A stretch of DNA of 64,000 nucleotides from Corynebacterium sp. HMSC036D02 (GCF_001836165.1 NZ_KV827677.1:1-64000), one strand, 5' to 3'; shown: positions 7,785-19,005, counted from the stretch's first letter. Numbers and translations are program-made. Notes: generated from the sequence alone by a model not told the origin.

Positions 7785-8213
7785 CTAGACCGCGAAGCCG
7801 AGGGCCTGGAGCATCTCGCGGCCCTCTTCGGTAATCATGTTCGGGCCCCACGGCGGCATCCAGACCCAGTTGAGCTGGACTGCCTCGGCGAGCTTGTTGC
7901 CTACGATGACATCCTCGATCTGTTCGCCGATGACATCGGTGAGAGGACAGGCCGGGGAGGTCAGCGTCATGTTAATGACGCAGGTGTTCTTGCCGTCAAT
8001 ATCGTCGAGCCAGACGTCATAGACCAAGCCCAGATCAACGATGTTGATTCCAAGCTCTGGGTCGATGACATCACGAAGGTACTCGGTGATATCGAAGGTC
8101 TTCGCAATCTGCTCTTCGGTCTGTTCAGGCTTGACAGCAGCGCCATCGAAGGAGGCATTCTGGTCCTGGTAAGGATCGGTGCTGCCACCGGTGGTTTCAG
8201 TGTTATCAGCCAT
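7785..8213 (-). CDS. sufT: SufT-type metal-sulfur cluster assembly factor (DUF59/MIP18)
   Basis: The 142-residue protein has an N-terminal extension of about 40 residues rich in Thr, Gln and Asp, followed by a DUF59 domain: a DPELGINIVDLGLVY stretch (51-65) and a TSPACPL turn with Cys89, the conserved cysteine. In this family the protein helps mature iron-sulfur proteins. It is the last gene of the suf operon. Its ATG follows directly on the sufU stop (TAG then ATG with no spacing), so translation is probably coupled. A hairpin lies downstream. Confidence 0.92.
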   Translation of the reverse strand: MADNTETTGGSTDPYQDQNASFDGAAVKPEQTEEQIAKTFDITEYLRDVIDPELGINIVDLGLVYDVWLDDIDGKNTCVINMTLTSPACPLTDVIGEQIEDVIVGNKLAEAVQLNWVWMPPWGPNMITEEGREMLQALGFAV

Positions 8214-9964
<1,751 letters not shown>

Positions 9965-9986
9965 TTACCGGGGTCGGCGGTACAGC

Positions 9987-10745
9987 CTACTTGAGGAACT
10001 GCTCGTAGCCGTCTGCCTCAAGCTGGTCAGCCAGCTCGGCGCCGCCGGTCTTGATGATCTGTCCGTCGGCGAAGACGTGAACGAAGTCCGGGACAACGTA
10101 GTTGAGGATGCGCTTGTAGTGCGTGATGAGGAGGATGCCGCCGTTGGTCTCCTCCTGATAGCTGTTGATGCCATCGGAGACGACGCGCAGGGCGTCGACG
10201 TCCAGGCCGGAGTCGGTCTCGTCCATGACGGCGAACTTCGGTTTGAGGATGTCGAGCTGCATGACCTCGTGGCGCTTCTTCTCACCACCGGAGAAGCCCT
10301 CGTTCACGGAGCGGTGTGCAAAGGACTTATCGATGGCCAGCTTCTCGCGGGCCTCGGTGAGCTCCTTGTTCCACTCGCGTAGCTTCGGAGCCTCGCCACG
10401 GATAGCGGTCACGGCGGAGCGCATGAACTGCGACATCTTCACGCCCGGCACCTCAGTCGGGTACTGCATGGCCAGGAAAAGACCAGCGCGGGCGCGCTCG
10501 TCGACTTCCATCTCGAGGATGTTCTCGCCGTCGAGAAGCACCTCGCCCTCGGTCACCTCATACTTGGGGTGACCGGCGATAACGTAGGACAGGGTGGACT
10601 TGCCGGAGCCGTTGGGGCCCATGACGGCGTGGGTCTCACCGGAATTGATGGTGAGGTTGACACCCTTGAGGATCGGCGTGGGCTCACCGTCCTCCTCGTG
10701 TGGGAGCACCTGCGCGTGGAGATTCTTGATTTCCAGAGTAGACAT
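9987..10745 (-). CDS. sufC: SufC, Fe-S scaffold ATPase
   Basis: This 252-residue ABC ATPase drives the SufBCD scaffold. Walker A GPNGSGKST (about 43-51), the signature FSGGEKKR and Walker B FAVMDETDSGLD are intact. The Asp-Glu-Thr-Asp variant of Walker B and the GEKKRHE signature are typical of SufC rather than of transporters. It has no membrane partner in the operon; sufD lies 27 bp upstream. A good ribosome site precedes the ATG at 10745. Confidence 0.97.
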   Translation of the reverse strand: MSTLEIKNLHAQVLPHEEDGEPTPILKGVNLTINSGETHAVMGPNGSGKSTLSYVIAGHPKYEVTEGEVLLDGENILEMEVDERARAGLFLAMQYPTEVPGVKMSQFMRSAVTAIRGEAPKLREWNKELTEAREKLAIDKSFAHRSVNEGFSGGEKKRHEVMQLDILKPKFAVMDETDSGLDVDALRVVSDGINSYQEETNGGILLITHYKRILNYVVPDFVHVFADGQIIKTGGAELADQLEADGYEQFLK

Positions 10746-10772
10746 TGAGTTGGTACCTGCTTTCGGGAAGTT

Positions 10773-11963
10773 TTAAGCGTTGATCTTGGCGAGCTCGTCG
10801 ACGACGCGGGATTCCAGATCCTCGCGCAGGGACTCGACCGGGATGCGGGAGATGACTTCGGAGAAGAAGCCGCGGATGATGAGGCGGCGTGCCTCGGCGG
10901 CAGGAATACCGCGGGACATGAGGTAGAACAGCTCAAGGTCATCGAAGCGGCCCACCGTTGCGGCGTGGCCAGCACCGACGATCTCACCGGTCTGGATCTC
11001 CAGGTTCGGGATGGCGTCAGCGCGCGCACCCTCGGTGAGGATCAAGTTGTTGTTCGTCTCATAGGTGTCCGTGTTGTTCGCATTCTTGCGGATGAGCACG
11101 TCACCGACCCAGCAGGTGCGGGCCTCCGGGGTGCGGGAGGCGGAGCCGGCCTCGGCCTTCTGCGCAGCAGTAGCACCCTGCAGAGCGCCCTTGTAGAAGA
11201 CGCGAGAGCGGCAGTTCGGCACGTCGTGGTCCACCAGCAGGCGGTTCTCGAAGTACTGGCCGGCATCAGCAAAGTAGACGCCGAGCAGCTCGGCATCGCC
11301 ACCGGGGCCATCGAAAACTACGCGCGGAACAAGGCGCACAATCTCGCCGCCAAAGATGGCGGTGTTGTGGCGCAGTACGGCGTCGCGGCCCACCTTCGCA
11401 ATCTGATGGGACAGGTGCACTGCATCGTCTTCCCAGTCGGCGTCGACGACGACGGTGACCTGGGAGCCGTCGCCCAGCACGAACTCCACGTTGTCTGCGT
11501 GGGTACCGGAACCGACGTACTTAAGAACGATGGTGACCTCCGCGTGATTGCCCACGTGGATGGAGGTCGCACCAAAGGAGGTCACGCCCTCACCAGCGCC
11601 GGTGATGGTGATCTCCACCGGCTTATCCAGTCGTGCATCGGCGTCAACGCTGACGACCTGTGCCTCCGGCATCGAGGACCACGCCTGTGCAGCAACACGG
11701 TCGGCAGGAGCGCCAGCGGTGCCTAGGCGATCGTCGTCAGGCGCAACGGTTTCGGAGGTCACGCCTTCCGGCGCCACGACGTCGATCTTCTGCGCCGTAG
11801 CCGGTGCGAACTCGCCGTTGTGCAGACCACGCAGGTTGCGCAGCGCGATGAAGCGCCAGACTTCGTCGCGGCCGTGCGGAACCGGGAAATCCTCCACATT
11901 GAATGAGGTGAACTGGTCACCCTTGGTGACGTCAGCAGGATTAAATTCGTTGGAAGCTACCAC
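10773..11963 (-). CDS. sufD: SufD, Fe-S cluster scaffold subunit
   Basis: The 396-residue protein belongs to the SufB/SufD family. A variable N-terminal part is followed by a right-handed beta-helix region and the C-terminal helical module with [21 protein letters not shown], close to the SufB counterpart. SufD pairs with SufB and SufC. The ATG would be one base before the sufB stop (11963/11964), so the two are read without a gap. Its order in the operon is the actinobacterial one: sufR, B, D, C, S, U, T. Confidence 0.96.
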   Translation of the reverse strand: MVASNEFNPADVTKGDQFTSFNVEDFPVPHGRDEVWRFIALRNLRGLHNGEFAPATAQKIDVVAPEGVTSETVAPDDDRLGTAGAPADRVAAQAWSSMPEAQVVSVDADARLDKPVEITITGAGEGVTSFGATSIHVGNHAEVTIVLKYVGSGTHADNVEFVLGDGSQVTVVVDADWEDDAVHLSHQIAKVGRDAVLRHNTAIFGGEIVRLVPRVVFDGPGGDAELLGVYFADAGQYFENRLLVDHDVPNCRSRVFYKGALQGATAAQKAEAGSASRTPEARTCWVGDVLIRKNANNTDTYETNNNLILTEGARADAIPNLEIQTGEIVGAGHAATVGRFDDLELFYLMSRGIPAAEARRLIIRGFFSEVISRIPVESLREDLESRVVDELAKINA

Positions 11964-13409
11964 TTAGCCCACCGATCCTTCCATCTGCAGCTCGATAAGA
12001 CGGTTCAGCTCCAGCGCATATTCCATGGGGAGCTCCTTAGCAATCGGCTCGACGAAGCCGCGCACAATCATCGCCATGGCCTCTTCCTCAGCGATGCCTC
12101 GCGACATGAGGTAGAACAGCTGCTCCTCAGAGACCTGGGAGACCGTTGCCTCGTGGCCCAAGGTGACGTGATCATTGCGGATGTCGTTGTACGGGTAGGT
12201 ATCCGAACGCGAGTTGTTATCCACCAGGAGGGCGTCACACTCGACGTTGGCTGTGGAGTTGGCAGCGTTGGCGTTAACCTGCACCAAACCACGGTAAGCC
12301 GCGCGGCCGCCGTTGCGGGCCACGGACTTGGAGACGATGTTGGAGGAGGTGTTCGGTGCCATGTGGACCATCTTGGAACCAGTGTCCTGTACCTGGTTGT
12401 CCGCCGCGAAAGCCAGGGAGAGAACCTCGCCCTTGGCGTGCTCGCCGGTCAACCAGCAGGACGGGTACTTCATGGTCACCTTGGAGCCGATGTTGCCATC
12501 GACCCATTCCATGGTGCCGCCCTCTTCGACCTTGGCGCGCTGGGTCACCAGGTTGTAGACGTTGGTGGACCAGTTTTGAATGGTGGTGTAGCGGCAGCGG
12601 CCACCCTTCTTCACGATGATCTCAATAACACCGGTGTGCAGCGAATCCGAGTTGTAGATCGGCGCGGTGCAGCCCTCGATGTAGTGAACGTAGGCGCCCT
12701 CCTCCACGATGATGAGGGTGCGCTCGAACTGGCCCATGTTTTCGGTGTTAATACGGAAGTAGGCCTGCAGCGGAATATCTACGTGGACGCCCTTCGGGAC
12801 GTACACGAAGGAACCGCCGGACCAGCACGCGTTATTCAGCGCGGAGAACTTGTTGTCACCGGCCGGAATAACAGTGCCGAAGTACTCCTGAAGGATCTCC
12901 GGGTATTCGCGCACGGCGGTGTCGGTATCAACGAAGATAACGCCCTGAGCCTCGAGGTCCTCACGGATCTTGTGGTAAACCACCTCGGACTCATACTGCG
13001 CGGCAACGCCAGAGACAAGACGCTTCTTTTCGGCGTCCGGAATACCCAGCTTGTCGTAGGTCTCTTTAATGTCGTCCGGCAGGTCGTCCCAGGTCTGGGC
13101 CTGCTTCTCGGTGGAGCGGACAAAGTACTTAATATTGTCGAAATCGATTCCGGAGAGATCCGGGCCCCACGTCGGAACCGGCTTCTTGTTGAATACACGC
13201 AGCGCCTTGAGGCGGGACTCGAGCATCCATTCCGGCTCGTTCTTCTTCTTCGAGATATCGCGGACGACATCCTCGCTCAAACCGCGGTGTGCTGCCTGGC
13301 CGGCTTCGTCGGAATCACGCCAGCCGTACTCATAGCCACCGATGGAGGAGATGATCTCGTCATCGCTCATCTTGGTCTCAAGCCCGGGTGCTGGTTGTGC
13401 CTGTGTCAA
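11964..13409 (-). CDS. sufB: SufB, Fe-S cluster scaffold subunit
   Basis: The 481-residue product is a full-length SufB, the subunit on which clusters are built. Typical segments are [32 protein letters not shown], the IEGCTAP cysteine region and the C-terminal [21 protein letters not shown]. No intein interrupts it; mycobacterial SufB proteins often carry one. The gene follows sufR by 22 bp, so both are likely read from the promoter before sufR. Confidence 0.97.
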   Translation of the reverse strand: MTQAQPAPGLETKMSDDEIISSIGGYEYGWRDSDEAGQAAHRGLSEDVVRDISKKKNEPEWMLESRLKALRVFNKKPVPTWGPDLSGIDFDNIKYFVRSTEKQAQTWDDLPDDIKETYDKLGIPDAEKKRLVSGVAAQYESEVVYHKIREDLEAQGVIFVDTDTAVREYPEILQEYFGTVIPAGDNKFSALNNACWSGGSFVYVPKGVHVDIPLQAYFRINTENMGQFERTLIIVEEGAYVHYIEGCTAPIYNSDSLHTGVIEIIVKKGGRCRYTTIQNWSTNVYNLVTQRAKVEEGGTMEWVDGNIGSKVTMKYPSCWLTGEHAKGEVLSLAFAADNQVQDTGSKMVHMAPNTSSNIVSKSVARNGGRAAYRGLVQVNANAANSTANVECDALLVDNNSRSDTYPYNDIRNDHVTLGHEATVSQVSEEQLFYLMSRGIAEEEAMAMIVRGFVEPIAKELPMEYALELNRLIELQMEGSVG

Positions 13410-13431
13410 AGCCCGCTCCTTTCTAGTTCGA

Positions 13432-14142
13432 TCAGTTCTCCTCCCGTTCCGCCGAAGATAGTGGAACGGGAGTTAAGGGGATATTCGTGGTGCAGATTCC
13501 ATGGCCATCCGCGATGGAGGCCAAGGGCTGCACATGTTTGCCTAATAATGCGGAGAAAACTTCCTGTTCAGCTTCACACAACTCCGGGTGCTCGGCGGCC
13601 ACGTGGGCGACCGGGCAATGGTGCTGGCAAATCTGTACTCCGTTGCCCACCGACGTCACCGTGGCCGCATAGCCATGTGCATCAAGCACTTCAGCCAAGC
13701 GGCGTGCTACCTCTGGGACAGACTCTTCATCCTCTACCAAAGGTGTCACGTCTTCCACGAGACGCTCGAAGCGGGCCTTAGCGAAGTGGCGAACCGCCTC
13801 CGGACCACCCGCTTCGCGCAAAGCAGTGAGCGCTTCCGCCGCCAATTGATCATAGGCGTGCCCGAATTGAGCGCGGCCCTGATCGGTGAGGCGGAAATGC
13901 TTGGCGGGGCGACCACGGCCTGCCGTCTGCCCAGGACGGGCTGACGGGCGGCGGTGCACCACCTCGGTGAGTCCTTCCTCCACCAGAATGTCTAAGTGCC
14001 GACGAATGCCGGCTGCAGAGAGACCGAGACGTTCACCCAAATACGACGCCGTTACCGGGCCATCCTTGAGAAGCAACAGCATGACGTGTCTGCGGGTATC
14101 GCCCTCTGTAGAGCGAGTTTCCCTTGGCAACTCCTTCGTCAC
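13432..14142 (-). CDS. sufR: SufR, Fe-S-sensing repressor of the suf operon
   Basis: The 236-residue protein has an N-terminal winged helix ([23 protein letters not shown], about 28-50) and a C-terminal domain with Cys172, Cys176, Cys189 and Cys217. Three of these probably hold the sensing iron-sulfur cluster, as known for SufR. The start is set at the GTG at 14142 because AAGGAGG lies eight bases before it; the GTG nine bases upstream overlaps that site. It heads the suf operon and is divergent from mptB. A 12-bp perfect palindrome in its promoter is the likely operator. Confidence 0.92.
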   Translation of the reverse strand: MTKELPRETRSTEGDTRRHVMLLLLKDGPVTASYLGERLGLSAAGIRRHLDILVEEGLTEVVHRRPSARPGQTAGRGRPAKHFRLTDQGRAQFGHAYDQLAAEALTALREAGGPEAVRHFAKARFERLVEDVTPLVEDEESVPEVARRLAEVLDAHGYAATVTSVGNGVQICQHHCPVAHVAAEHPELCEAEQEVFSALLGKHVQPLASIADGHGICTTNIPLTPVPLSSAEREEN

Positions 14143-14157
14143 GGTGTACACCTCCTT

Positions 14158-14193
14158 GAATGAAACATTCTCCCTTTAGACAACACTAGTGTT
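14158..14193 (-). promoter_or_regulatory. sufR promoter region with palindromes
   Basis: AACACTAGTGTT (14182-14193) is a perfect 12-bp palindrome that contains TAGTGT, a fair -10 box, on both strands. A second dyad GAATG-AAA-CATTC covers 14158-14170, between the palindrome and the ribosome site. Binding at the first would hide the -10 box. Assignment to SufR is inference from position. Confidence 0.5.
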
Positions 14194-14241
14194 CCTTAAT
14201 TCATTCCCGATTTCCACTCTTTCATTCGTGTCGCGGACACC

Positions 14242-14272
14242 TAGTCGCTTCTCACCAACGAGCGACTAAGGT
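14242..14272 (+). promoter_or_regulatory. Inverted repeat overlapping mptB -10 box
   Basis: TAGTCGCT (14242-14249) and AGCGACTA (14261-14268) form an 8-bp inverted repeat spaced by 11 bases. The second arm runs into TAAGGT (14267-14272), a possible -10 box eight bases before the ATG at 14281. No ribosome site is visible, so a leaderless start is plausible. Confidence 0.4.
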
Positions 14273-14280
14273 AAACAGGC

Positions 14281-16047
14281 ATGAATATCGAGCGCGGCTA
14301 CACCCAATCGGGGCGATTGCACCGAGTCATCTGGGGCGTGCGCGATGAACTCCCCCGCATGGGAGTACCGGGATCCCGCTCCGCGCTCCTCCACCAGGAT
14401 TTTCCCGACTCCACCGAAGGCGCGGACCACGCAGCGCTTGGCGACGTTCACCGCCGCACCATTGCCCAACTGCGCACACTTTTTAGCCTGAGATGGCTCG
14501 GAACCATTGGAGCGTTATTAATTGCACTCGGCGGCCTGGGTGCCGGTGCCCTGCCCGTCGTGGGGAATCCTTATGAGTCATTGCCTTTTGGCTCGCTCAT
14601 GACGCGCATGCTGCAATCAGCATCCGCCCTTGTCTTTATTGGTGTCGGATTCATGGTGACGGCCTGGGTATGCATGGCCCCGTTGGTGGGGGCGCCGCTG
14701 CGCCTGCGTAAGAACTCGGCAAGCGCAAGTACAGGCTCGACACCTAGCGAAGATCCGCGGTTTAGCCACTCCCCGCGAGTAGTCACCCAAAGTCAGATGT
14801 GGCGAACGTGGTTGGGGTGGGTTCTCCCCTTGCTCGTCACCGCGCCGCTGTTTACCCAAGACATCTACTCTTATCTCGCCAACGGCTCCATCGTGCTTCA
14901 AGGGCTCGATCCCTATTCCGCGGGCCCCGTGCAACTTTTGGGCGCGGATAATGACCTTGCCCGGTCCGTCCCCTTCATTTGGGCAAACTCCCCTTCGCCC
15001 TATGGCCCTGTGGCCTTAGGCTTGGCAGCTGTCGTAAGCTGGCTGACTAACGATTCCATCATCTGGGGTGTGGTGCTGCACCGCGTGTTTTCTCTTTTCG
15101 GCATCATCGCTGCCGGCTGGGCCATTGCACGGCTTGCTACCCGCTGCCGCGTATCCCCCGAAGCGGCGCTGTGGCTGGGCATCCTTAACCCCTTGACCAT
15201 CCTCCACCTCGTCGGCGGAATCCACAATGAATCCTTCATGCTGGGGTTGGCTCTCGTCGGCGTAGAGCTGGGCCTGCGAGCGGTTAATGATGAGCACTCC
15301 GCCTGCTGGCGCGTATGGGCTTTGTTTCTGGCCTCGGGTGTCCTTATTTCCTGCGCGGGCATGGTCAAGGTGACCGGCTTCATTGGCCTAGGCTTTGTTG
15401 GCATGGCGGCGGCGCGGAGTCGCGTCGACAAGCACGGCATCCCACCAGTGCGGGCGGTGCTTGGCGCTGGCGTGACCCAATTGCTGGTGCTCGCAGCGTC
15501 CATCGCCGCTGTCACTGTCATCACGGGGATCGACATAGGCTGGATTTTTGGTCAGGGCGGCGCAGCAACGATCCGTTCTTGGCTGTCCGCGACTACCTCC
15601 GTGGGTGTCGGCGCCGGCTCCCTGGGGATGCTGCTGGGTTTGGGTGATCACACCGAGGCCATCCTCAGCGTCACACGTACCGTGGGCGTCATTATCGCCG
15701 GGGGTTTCATGATCCGCATGCTGTTTGCCACCTACCGCGGCGCAATCCATCCAGTGGGTGGTCTGGGAGTATCCACCTTTGTGCTCGTGGTGTTTTTCCC
15801 CGTTGTCCAACCCTGGTACATCCTGTGGGCTGTACTGCCGCTCGCCGCGTGGGCTAACCGCCGCTTCTTCCGCATGGCCGTCATGATCTATTCCGGGTTG
15901 ATGAGCTTTATCGTCCTGCCCCGCGGGCTCGGGCTTCCTCCCGGGACGGTATTCGTCATCTACCTTGCTGCCTTGGTGACGTTCCTCGCGCTCGCCGCTG
16001 TGGGGTGGGTTGCATTGCGCCGCTCAGGCGTCCGTGTCCTAGACTAA
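14281..16047 (+). CDS. mptB: MptB-type alpha-1,6-mannosyltransferase
   Basis: This 588-residue polytopic membrane protein is a GT-C glycosyltransferase. It uses polyprenyl-phosphate mannose to build the alpha-1,6-mannan core of lipomannan in Corynebacteriales. After a hydrophilic N-terminus of about 70 residues there are a dozen or so hydrophobic segments. The first large loop carries FTQDIYSYLANG and, shortly after, GLDPYSAGP, matching the conserved acidic catalytic loop of this family. Position next to sufR, reading away from it, is the arrangement seen in mycobacteria. The ABC transporter genes follow after 6 bp. Confidence 0.88.
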   Translation: MNIERGYTQSGRLHRVIWGVRDELPRMGVPGSRSALLHQDFPDSTEGADHAALGDVHRRTIAQLRTLFSLRWLGTIGALLIALGGLGAGALPVVGNPYESLPFGSLMTRMLQSASALVFIGVGFMVTAWVCMAPLVGAPLRLRKNSASASTGSTPSEDPRFSHSPRVVTQSQMWRTWLGWVLPLLVTAPLFTQDIYSYLANGSIVLQGLDPYSAGPVQLLGADNDLARSVPFIWANSPSPYGPVALGLAAVVSWLTNDSIIWGVVLHRVFSLFGIIAAGWAIARLATRCRVSPEAALWLGILNPLTILHLVGGIHNESFMLGLALVGVELGLRAVNDEHSACWRVWALFLASGVLISCAGMVKVTGFIGLGFVGMAAARSRVDKHGIPPVRAVLGAGVTQLLVLAASIAAVTVITGIDIGWIFGQGGAATIRSWLSATTSVGVGAGSLGMLLGLGDHTEAILSVTRTVGVIIAGGFMIRMLFATYRGAIHPVGGLGVSTFVLVVFFPVVQPWYILWAVLPLAAWANRRFFRMAVMIYSGLMSFIVLPRGLGLPPGTVFVIYLAALVTFLALAAVGWVALRRSGVRVLD

Positions 16048-16053
16048 GGCTCC

Positions 16054-16968
16054 GTGACTACATCAGCTCTTGTATTAGATAACGTCATTAAGACCTATGG
16101 CGACGTCAACGCAGTTAACGGGCTGAGTTTCCGCGCCAATTATGGCGAGATCCTGTGTTTGCTGGGGCCTAACGGTGCAGGAAAGACAACCACCATCGAG
16201 ATGTGTGAAGGCTTCAAAAAGCCCACTTCCGGCCACATTGAAGTCTTAGGCCTTGACCCCGCACGCAACCCTGATGCAGTGCGCTCCCGCATCGGCATCA
16301 TGCTCCAGGGCGGGGGCTCCTACTCCGGCATCAAGGTCAAGGAGATGCTCGAACTCAGCGCCTCCTATAACGAAAATCCTTTGGACCCGGAGTGGCTTCT
16401 GGATACCCTCGGGCTGCGCGGAGTGGCAAAGAATAGCTACCGACGTTTGTCCGGTGGGCAACAACAACGTCTCTCTCTCGCCCTGGCCATCATTGGGCGC
16501 CCCGAATTGGTCTTCCTCGATGAGCCCACCGCAGGCATGGATGCCCAATCGCGTCTTGCCGTCTGGGACCTTATTCGCTCTTTGCGGGCCGACGGCGTCA
16601 CCGTCATCTTGACTACTCATCTCATGGACGAGGCGGAAGCGCTCAGCGACCATGTCGTCATCATCGATCACGGTCGGCTCGTCGCCAGCGGCACCGCAGC
16701 TTCACTAACGGAGACAACCGACATCCCGCAGCTGAACTTTGACACCGCAACCCCGGTGGACCTGGAGGCCTTGCGCGAGGAAGGGATCTCCGCCGAGGCC
16801 ATTCGACCCTTGCACTACCGGCTCACCTCTACGGTCAGTCCAGCCGTTATCGCTGATCTCGCCACGGGTTTGGCCGCGCAAAACGTTGTCCTCCGCAACC
16901 TGCATACGTCGCACCGCAACCTCGAAGAAGTCTTCTTGGACCTCACCGGCCGCGAGATGCGCAGTTAG
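16054..16968 (+). CDS. ABC exporter ATPase subunit
   Basis: The 304-residue protein is a DrrA/CcmA-like ATPase: Walker A GPNGAGKTT (about 39-47), signature LSGGQQQR, Walker B LVFLDEPTAGMD and the switch His in LTTHLMDEAEAL. About 80 C-terminal residues are an accessory domain found in drug/lipid exporter ATPases. Translation starts at a GTG six bases after the mptB stop. The permease gene follows after 60 bp. The same transporter is linked to the mannosyltransferase and ctaA genes in mycobacteria, but its substrate is unknown. Confidence 0.92.
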   Translation: MTTSALVLDNVIKTYGDVNAVNGLSFRANYGEILCLLGPNGAGKTTTIEMCEGFKKPTSGHIEVLGLDPARNPDAVRSRIGIMLQGGGSYSGIKVKEMLELSASYNENPLDPEWLLDTLGLRGVAKNSYRRLSGGQQQRLSLALAIIGRPELVFLDEPTAGMDAQSRLAVWDLIRSLRADGVTVILTTHLMDEAEALSDHVVIIDHGRLVASGTAASLTETTDIPQLNFDTATPVDLEALREEGISAEAIRPLHYRLTSTVSPAVIADLATGLAAQNVVLRNLHTSHRNLEEVFLDLTGREMRS

Positions 16969-17028
16969 AAGCGCTGCTGCTTTCCACCACGATTCTTTCA
17001 TCACGTTCTTTGATCAAGGAGACGCTCC

Positions 17029-17790
17029 ATGAGCACCTTCGCACCCGGCACTTTTAGCCCGCACCCGCAGCGCGTCGGCGTGGCGGCCATGGCGCGTGCC
17101 CAAGGGGCTATCGAATCCAAGCTGATGCTGCGGCACGGCGAGCAACAGTTGCTGAGCATCATTATTCCGCTCGCTATTCTGATCGGTGCTGCGAAGCTGA
17201 AGGATACTACCGGGCATGGTGTGGATGAGGTTTTCCCCATGGTGCTCGCTGTGGCCGCTACCTCGTCTGGTTTTACCGGCCAGGCTATTTCTCTGGCTTT
17301 CGATCGGCGCTACGGTGCTCTGAAACGCACCGGCGCTTCGGGCGTTCCTGCCTGGGCCATCGTGGTGGGAAAGATTCTCGGTGTGCTCTCCATGGTGGTT
17401 CTGCAGCTCCTCGTGCTCGGAACCGTCGCAGCTATTCTCGGCCTTCGAATTTCTGTTGGGGGCGCTGCCATCGGCGTGCTCACCTTGGCGTTAGGCGTTG
17501 CCACGTTTACAGCTTTAGGCCTGCTGCTGGGCGGAACCTTCAGCTCTGAAGTGGTACTGGCGGTAGCCAACCTAATTTGGTTTCTCCTCCTCGGTGCCGT
17601 CGGATGGGCAATGTTTTCCCAGGGCCTCGGCGATAACGGGGTACTCAGCCTCGTGCCCACGGTGGCCATGGCTGCTGGTCTCGATACCGCCCTCAACGGT
17701 TCCTTCCCGGGCATTGAGCTCCTTGTCCTCGTGGGGTGGGCAGCGGTGGCGTCGTTTGCTGCGGTGCGTTGGTTCCGCTTCGAAGGCTAA
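17029..17790 (+). CDS. ABC exporter permease subunit
   Basis: The 253-residue protein has six hydrophobic segments after about 40 hydrophilic residues, matching ABC-2-type permeases. A loop with FDRRYGALKRTGASGVP, between the second and third segments, is the coupling region typical of this class. AAGGAGAC stands eight bases before the ATG. It should pair with the ATPase encoded just upstream to export an unknown substrate. The next gene, ctaA, appears to have its own promoter. Confidence 0.88.
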   Translation: MSTFAPGTFSPHPQRVGVAAMARAQGAIESKLMLRHGEQQLLSIIIPLAILIGAAKLKDTTGHGVDEVFPMVLAVAATSSGFTGQAISLAFDRRYGALKRTGASGVPAWAIVVGKILGVLSMVVLQLLVLGTVAAILGLRISVGGAAIGVLTLALGVATFTALGLLLGGTFSSEVVLAVANLIWFLLLGAVGWAMFSQGLGDNGVLSLVPTVAMAAGLDTALNGSFPGIELLVLVGWAAVASFAAVRWFRFEG

Positions 17791-17834
17791 AAGTGATTCT
17801 TCTCCCTTGCATGGTGTGACCCACCCGTCGATAT

Positions 17835-17864
17835 TGGTTCCCGGATGGGGCCGGGCGGTAGGCT
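17835..17864 (+). promoter_or_regulatory. ctaA promoter
   Basis: TTGGTT (17835-17840) and TAGGCT (17859-17864) are separated by 18 bp. The -10 box ends eight bases before the GTG of ctaA and there is no ribosome binding site, so this is a candidate leaderless promoter. Confidence 0.45.
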
Positions 17865-17872
17865 GAATAGCC

Positions 17873-18886
17873 GTGAGTACCGCCAATATTTCCTCTCCTC
17901 AACGTTCCACCGCGCCCGCTGCGCCGTCCACCGGTCCCTCGGTGAAGACGCAGCGCATCGTCGCGCTCATCCTCCTGGTCTGCCAGGGTGGCATTACAGT
18001 GTCGGGTTCCATCGTGCGCGTAACCGGCTCCGGCCTTGGTTGCGTCACCTGGCCTAACTGCCACCCTGGCTCCTTGGTTCCCATCCAGGGCGCGGCCCCG
18101 ATGCTCCACCAGGCCATTGAGTTCGGCAACCGCCTGCTGACCTTCGTTGTGGCAGCCGCGGCCATCGCCAGCATCGTGGTCGTTCACAAGGCGCAGCGCC
18201 GCAAGGAGCTCAAGGTCTATGCCTGGGCAGGGCTCGCAGGTGTTTTCGTGCAGGCACTCATCGGCGCTCTCTCGGTCGTGCTGAAGCTTTCTTGGTGGAG
18301 TGTGGCAATACACTTCCTTCCGTCAATGGTCCTGGTATGGATCGCGGCCATGCTTTTCTCCCGCATTAACGAGCCCGATGACGGCACTCCCACTCGCCTC
18401 TTCCCCGCCGCAGTGCGCACCCTCGCGGTGGTGGCCACTGTAGCCCTGTCCATCGTTCTGCTAACCGGCACCTTTGTGACAGGCTCGGGTACCCACTCCG
18501 GTGATGCCGGTGTGGGCATGGAGGGCCGCCTCGGCGTGGACACCTATGGCATGGCCATCATTCACGCGGTCTGCATGTACGTCTACTTAGCGCTGACACT
18601 CATCGTGGTCTTCCTCCTGCACCGCACCGGCGCTCCCAAGGTGGCGAAGAAGGCCGGCTGGGTGCTCATTGCCTGCATCGTCATCCAATGGGCTATCGGT
18701 GTCACCCAGTTCTATCTCCACATCCCGCGCTGGACCGTTCCTTTCCACGTAGGCATGTCCTCAGTGGTCACGGCCTTCACCGCCCTGCTGTGGGCGCATG
18801 GCTTGCGCCGCGTCGAGAACGAGGATGGCTCTACTGCCAACACTGCCCAGCGCGGTGACGAGACCGTCCCCGCCGCCAAAGGCTAA
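17873..18886 (+). CDS. ctaA: Haem A synthase CtaA (COX15/CtaA family)
   Basis: The 337-residue integral membrane protein oxidises the C8 methyl of haem O to a formyl group, giving haem A for cytochrome aa3 oxidase. Eight hydrophobic segments form two four-helix halves. The conserved VRVTGSGLGCVTWPNCH motif and the LHQAIEFGNRLL histidine motif are present in the first half, and further histidines in the second. The first cysteine pair (GCVTWPNC) is the loop pair of class B enzymes. ctaB, which makes the haem O substrate, lies about 1.2 kb away on the other strand. A strong terminator follows. Confidence 0.94.
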   Translation: MSTANISSPQRSTAPAAPSTGPSVKTQRIVALILLVCQGGITVSGSIVRVTGSGLGCVTWPNCHPGSLVPIQGAAPMLHQAIEFGNRLLTFVVAAAAIASIVVVHKAQRRKELKVYAWAGLAGVFVQALIGALSVVLKLSWWSVAIHFLPSMVLVWIAAMLFSRINEPDDGTPTRLFPAAVRTLAVVATVALSIVLLTGTFVTGSGTHSGDAGVGMEGRLGVDTYGMAIIHAVCMYVYLALTLIVVFLLHRTGAPKVAKKAGWVLIACIVIQWAIGVTQFYLHIPRWTVPFHVGMSSVVTAFTALLWAHGLRRVENEDGSTANTAQRGDETVPAAKG

Positions 18887-18930
18887 GCAGAGTCACCGGA
18901 GCCAGCAAAGCCACTAGAACAGGTACTCCT

Positions 18931-18974
18931 AGCGCCGCCGTTCTCACCAGGAAGTGAGGATGGCGGCGCTTTTT
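18931..18974 (+). terminator. Intrinsic terminator after ctaA
   Basis: AGCGCCGCC (18931-18939) pairs with GGCGGCGCT (18962-18970), and the stem ends in a run of T (18970-18974). An inner CTCAC/GTGAG pairing extends the hairpin. This is a classical terminator for the plus-strand ctaA transcript. Confidence 0.9.
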
Positions 18975-18999
18975 GCTGCGAGGAGGACTCGGCTTCGTT

Positions 19000-19005
19000 T
19001 AGCCT
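19000..19005 (+). promoter_or_regulatory. -10 box of qor, leaderless start
   Basis: TAGCCT ends seven bases before the ATG at 19013. No ribosome site is present between, so translation probably begins at the mRNA 5' end. The -35 region overlaps the ctaA terminator tail and is poor. Confidence 0.45.

Noticed and set aside
11964-13409. An intein in sufB
   Set aside because: The 481-residue length and uninterrupted conserved blocks show none, unlike some mycobacterial SufB proteins.
12153-13781. A 542-codon open frame antisense to sufB
   Set aside because: It lies opposite the well-conserved sufB and has low-complexity Val/Gly/His composition, so it is not a gene.
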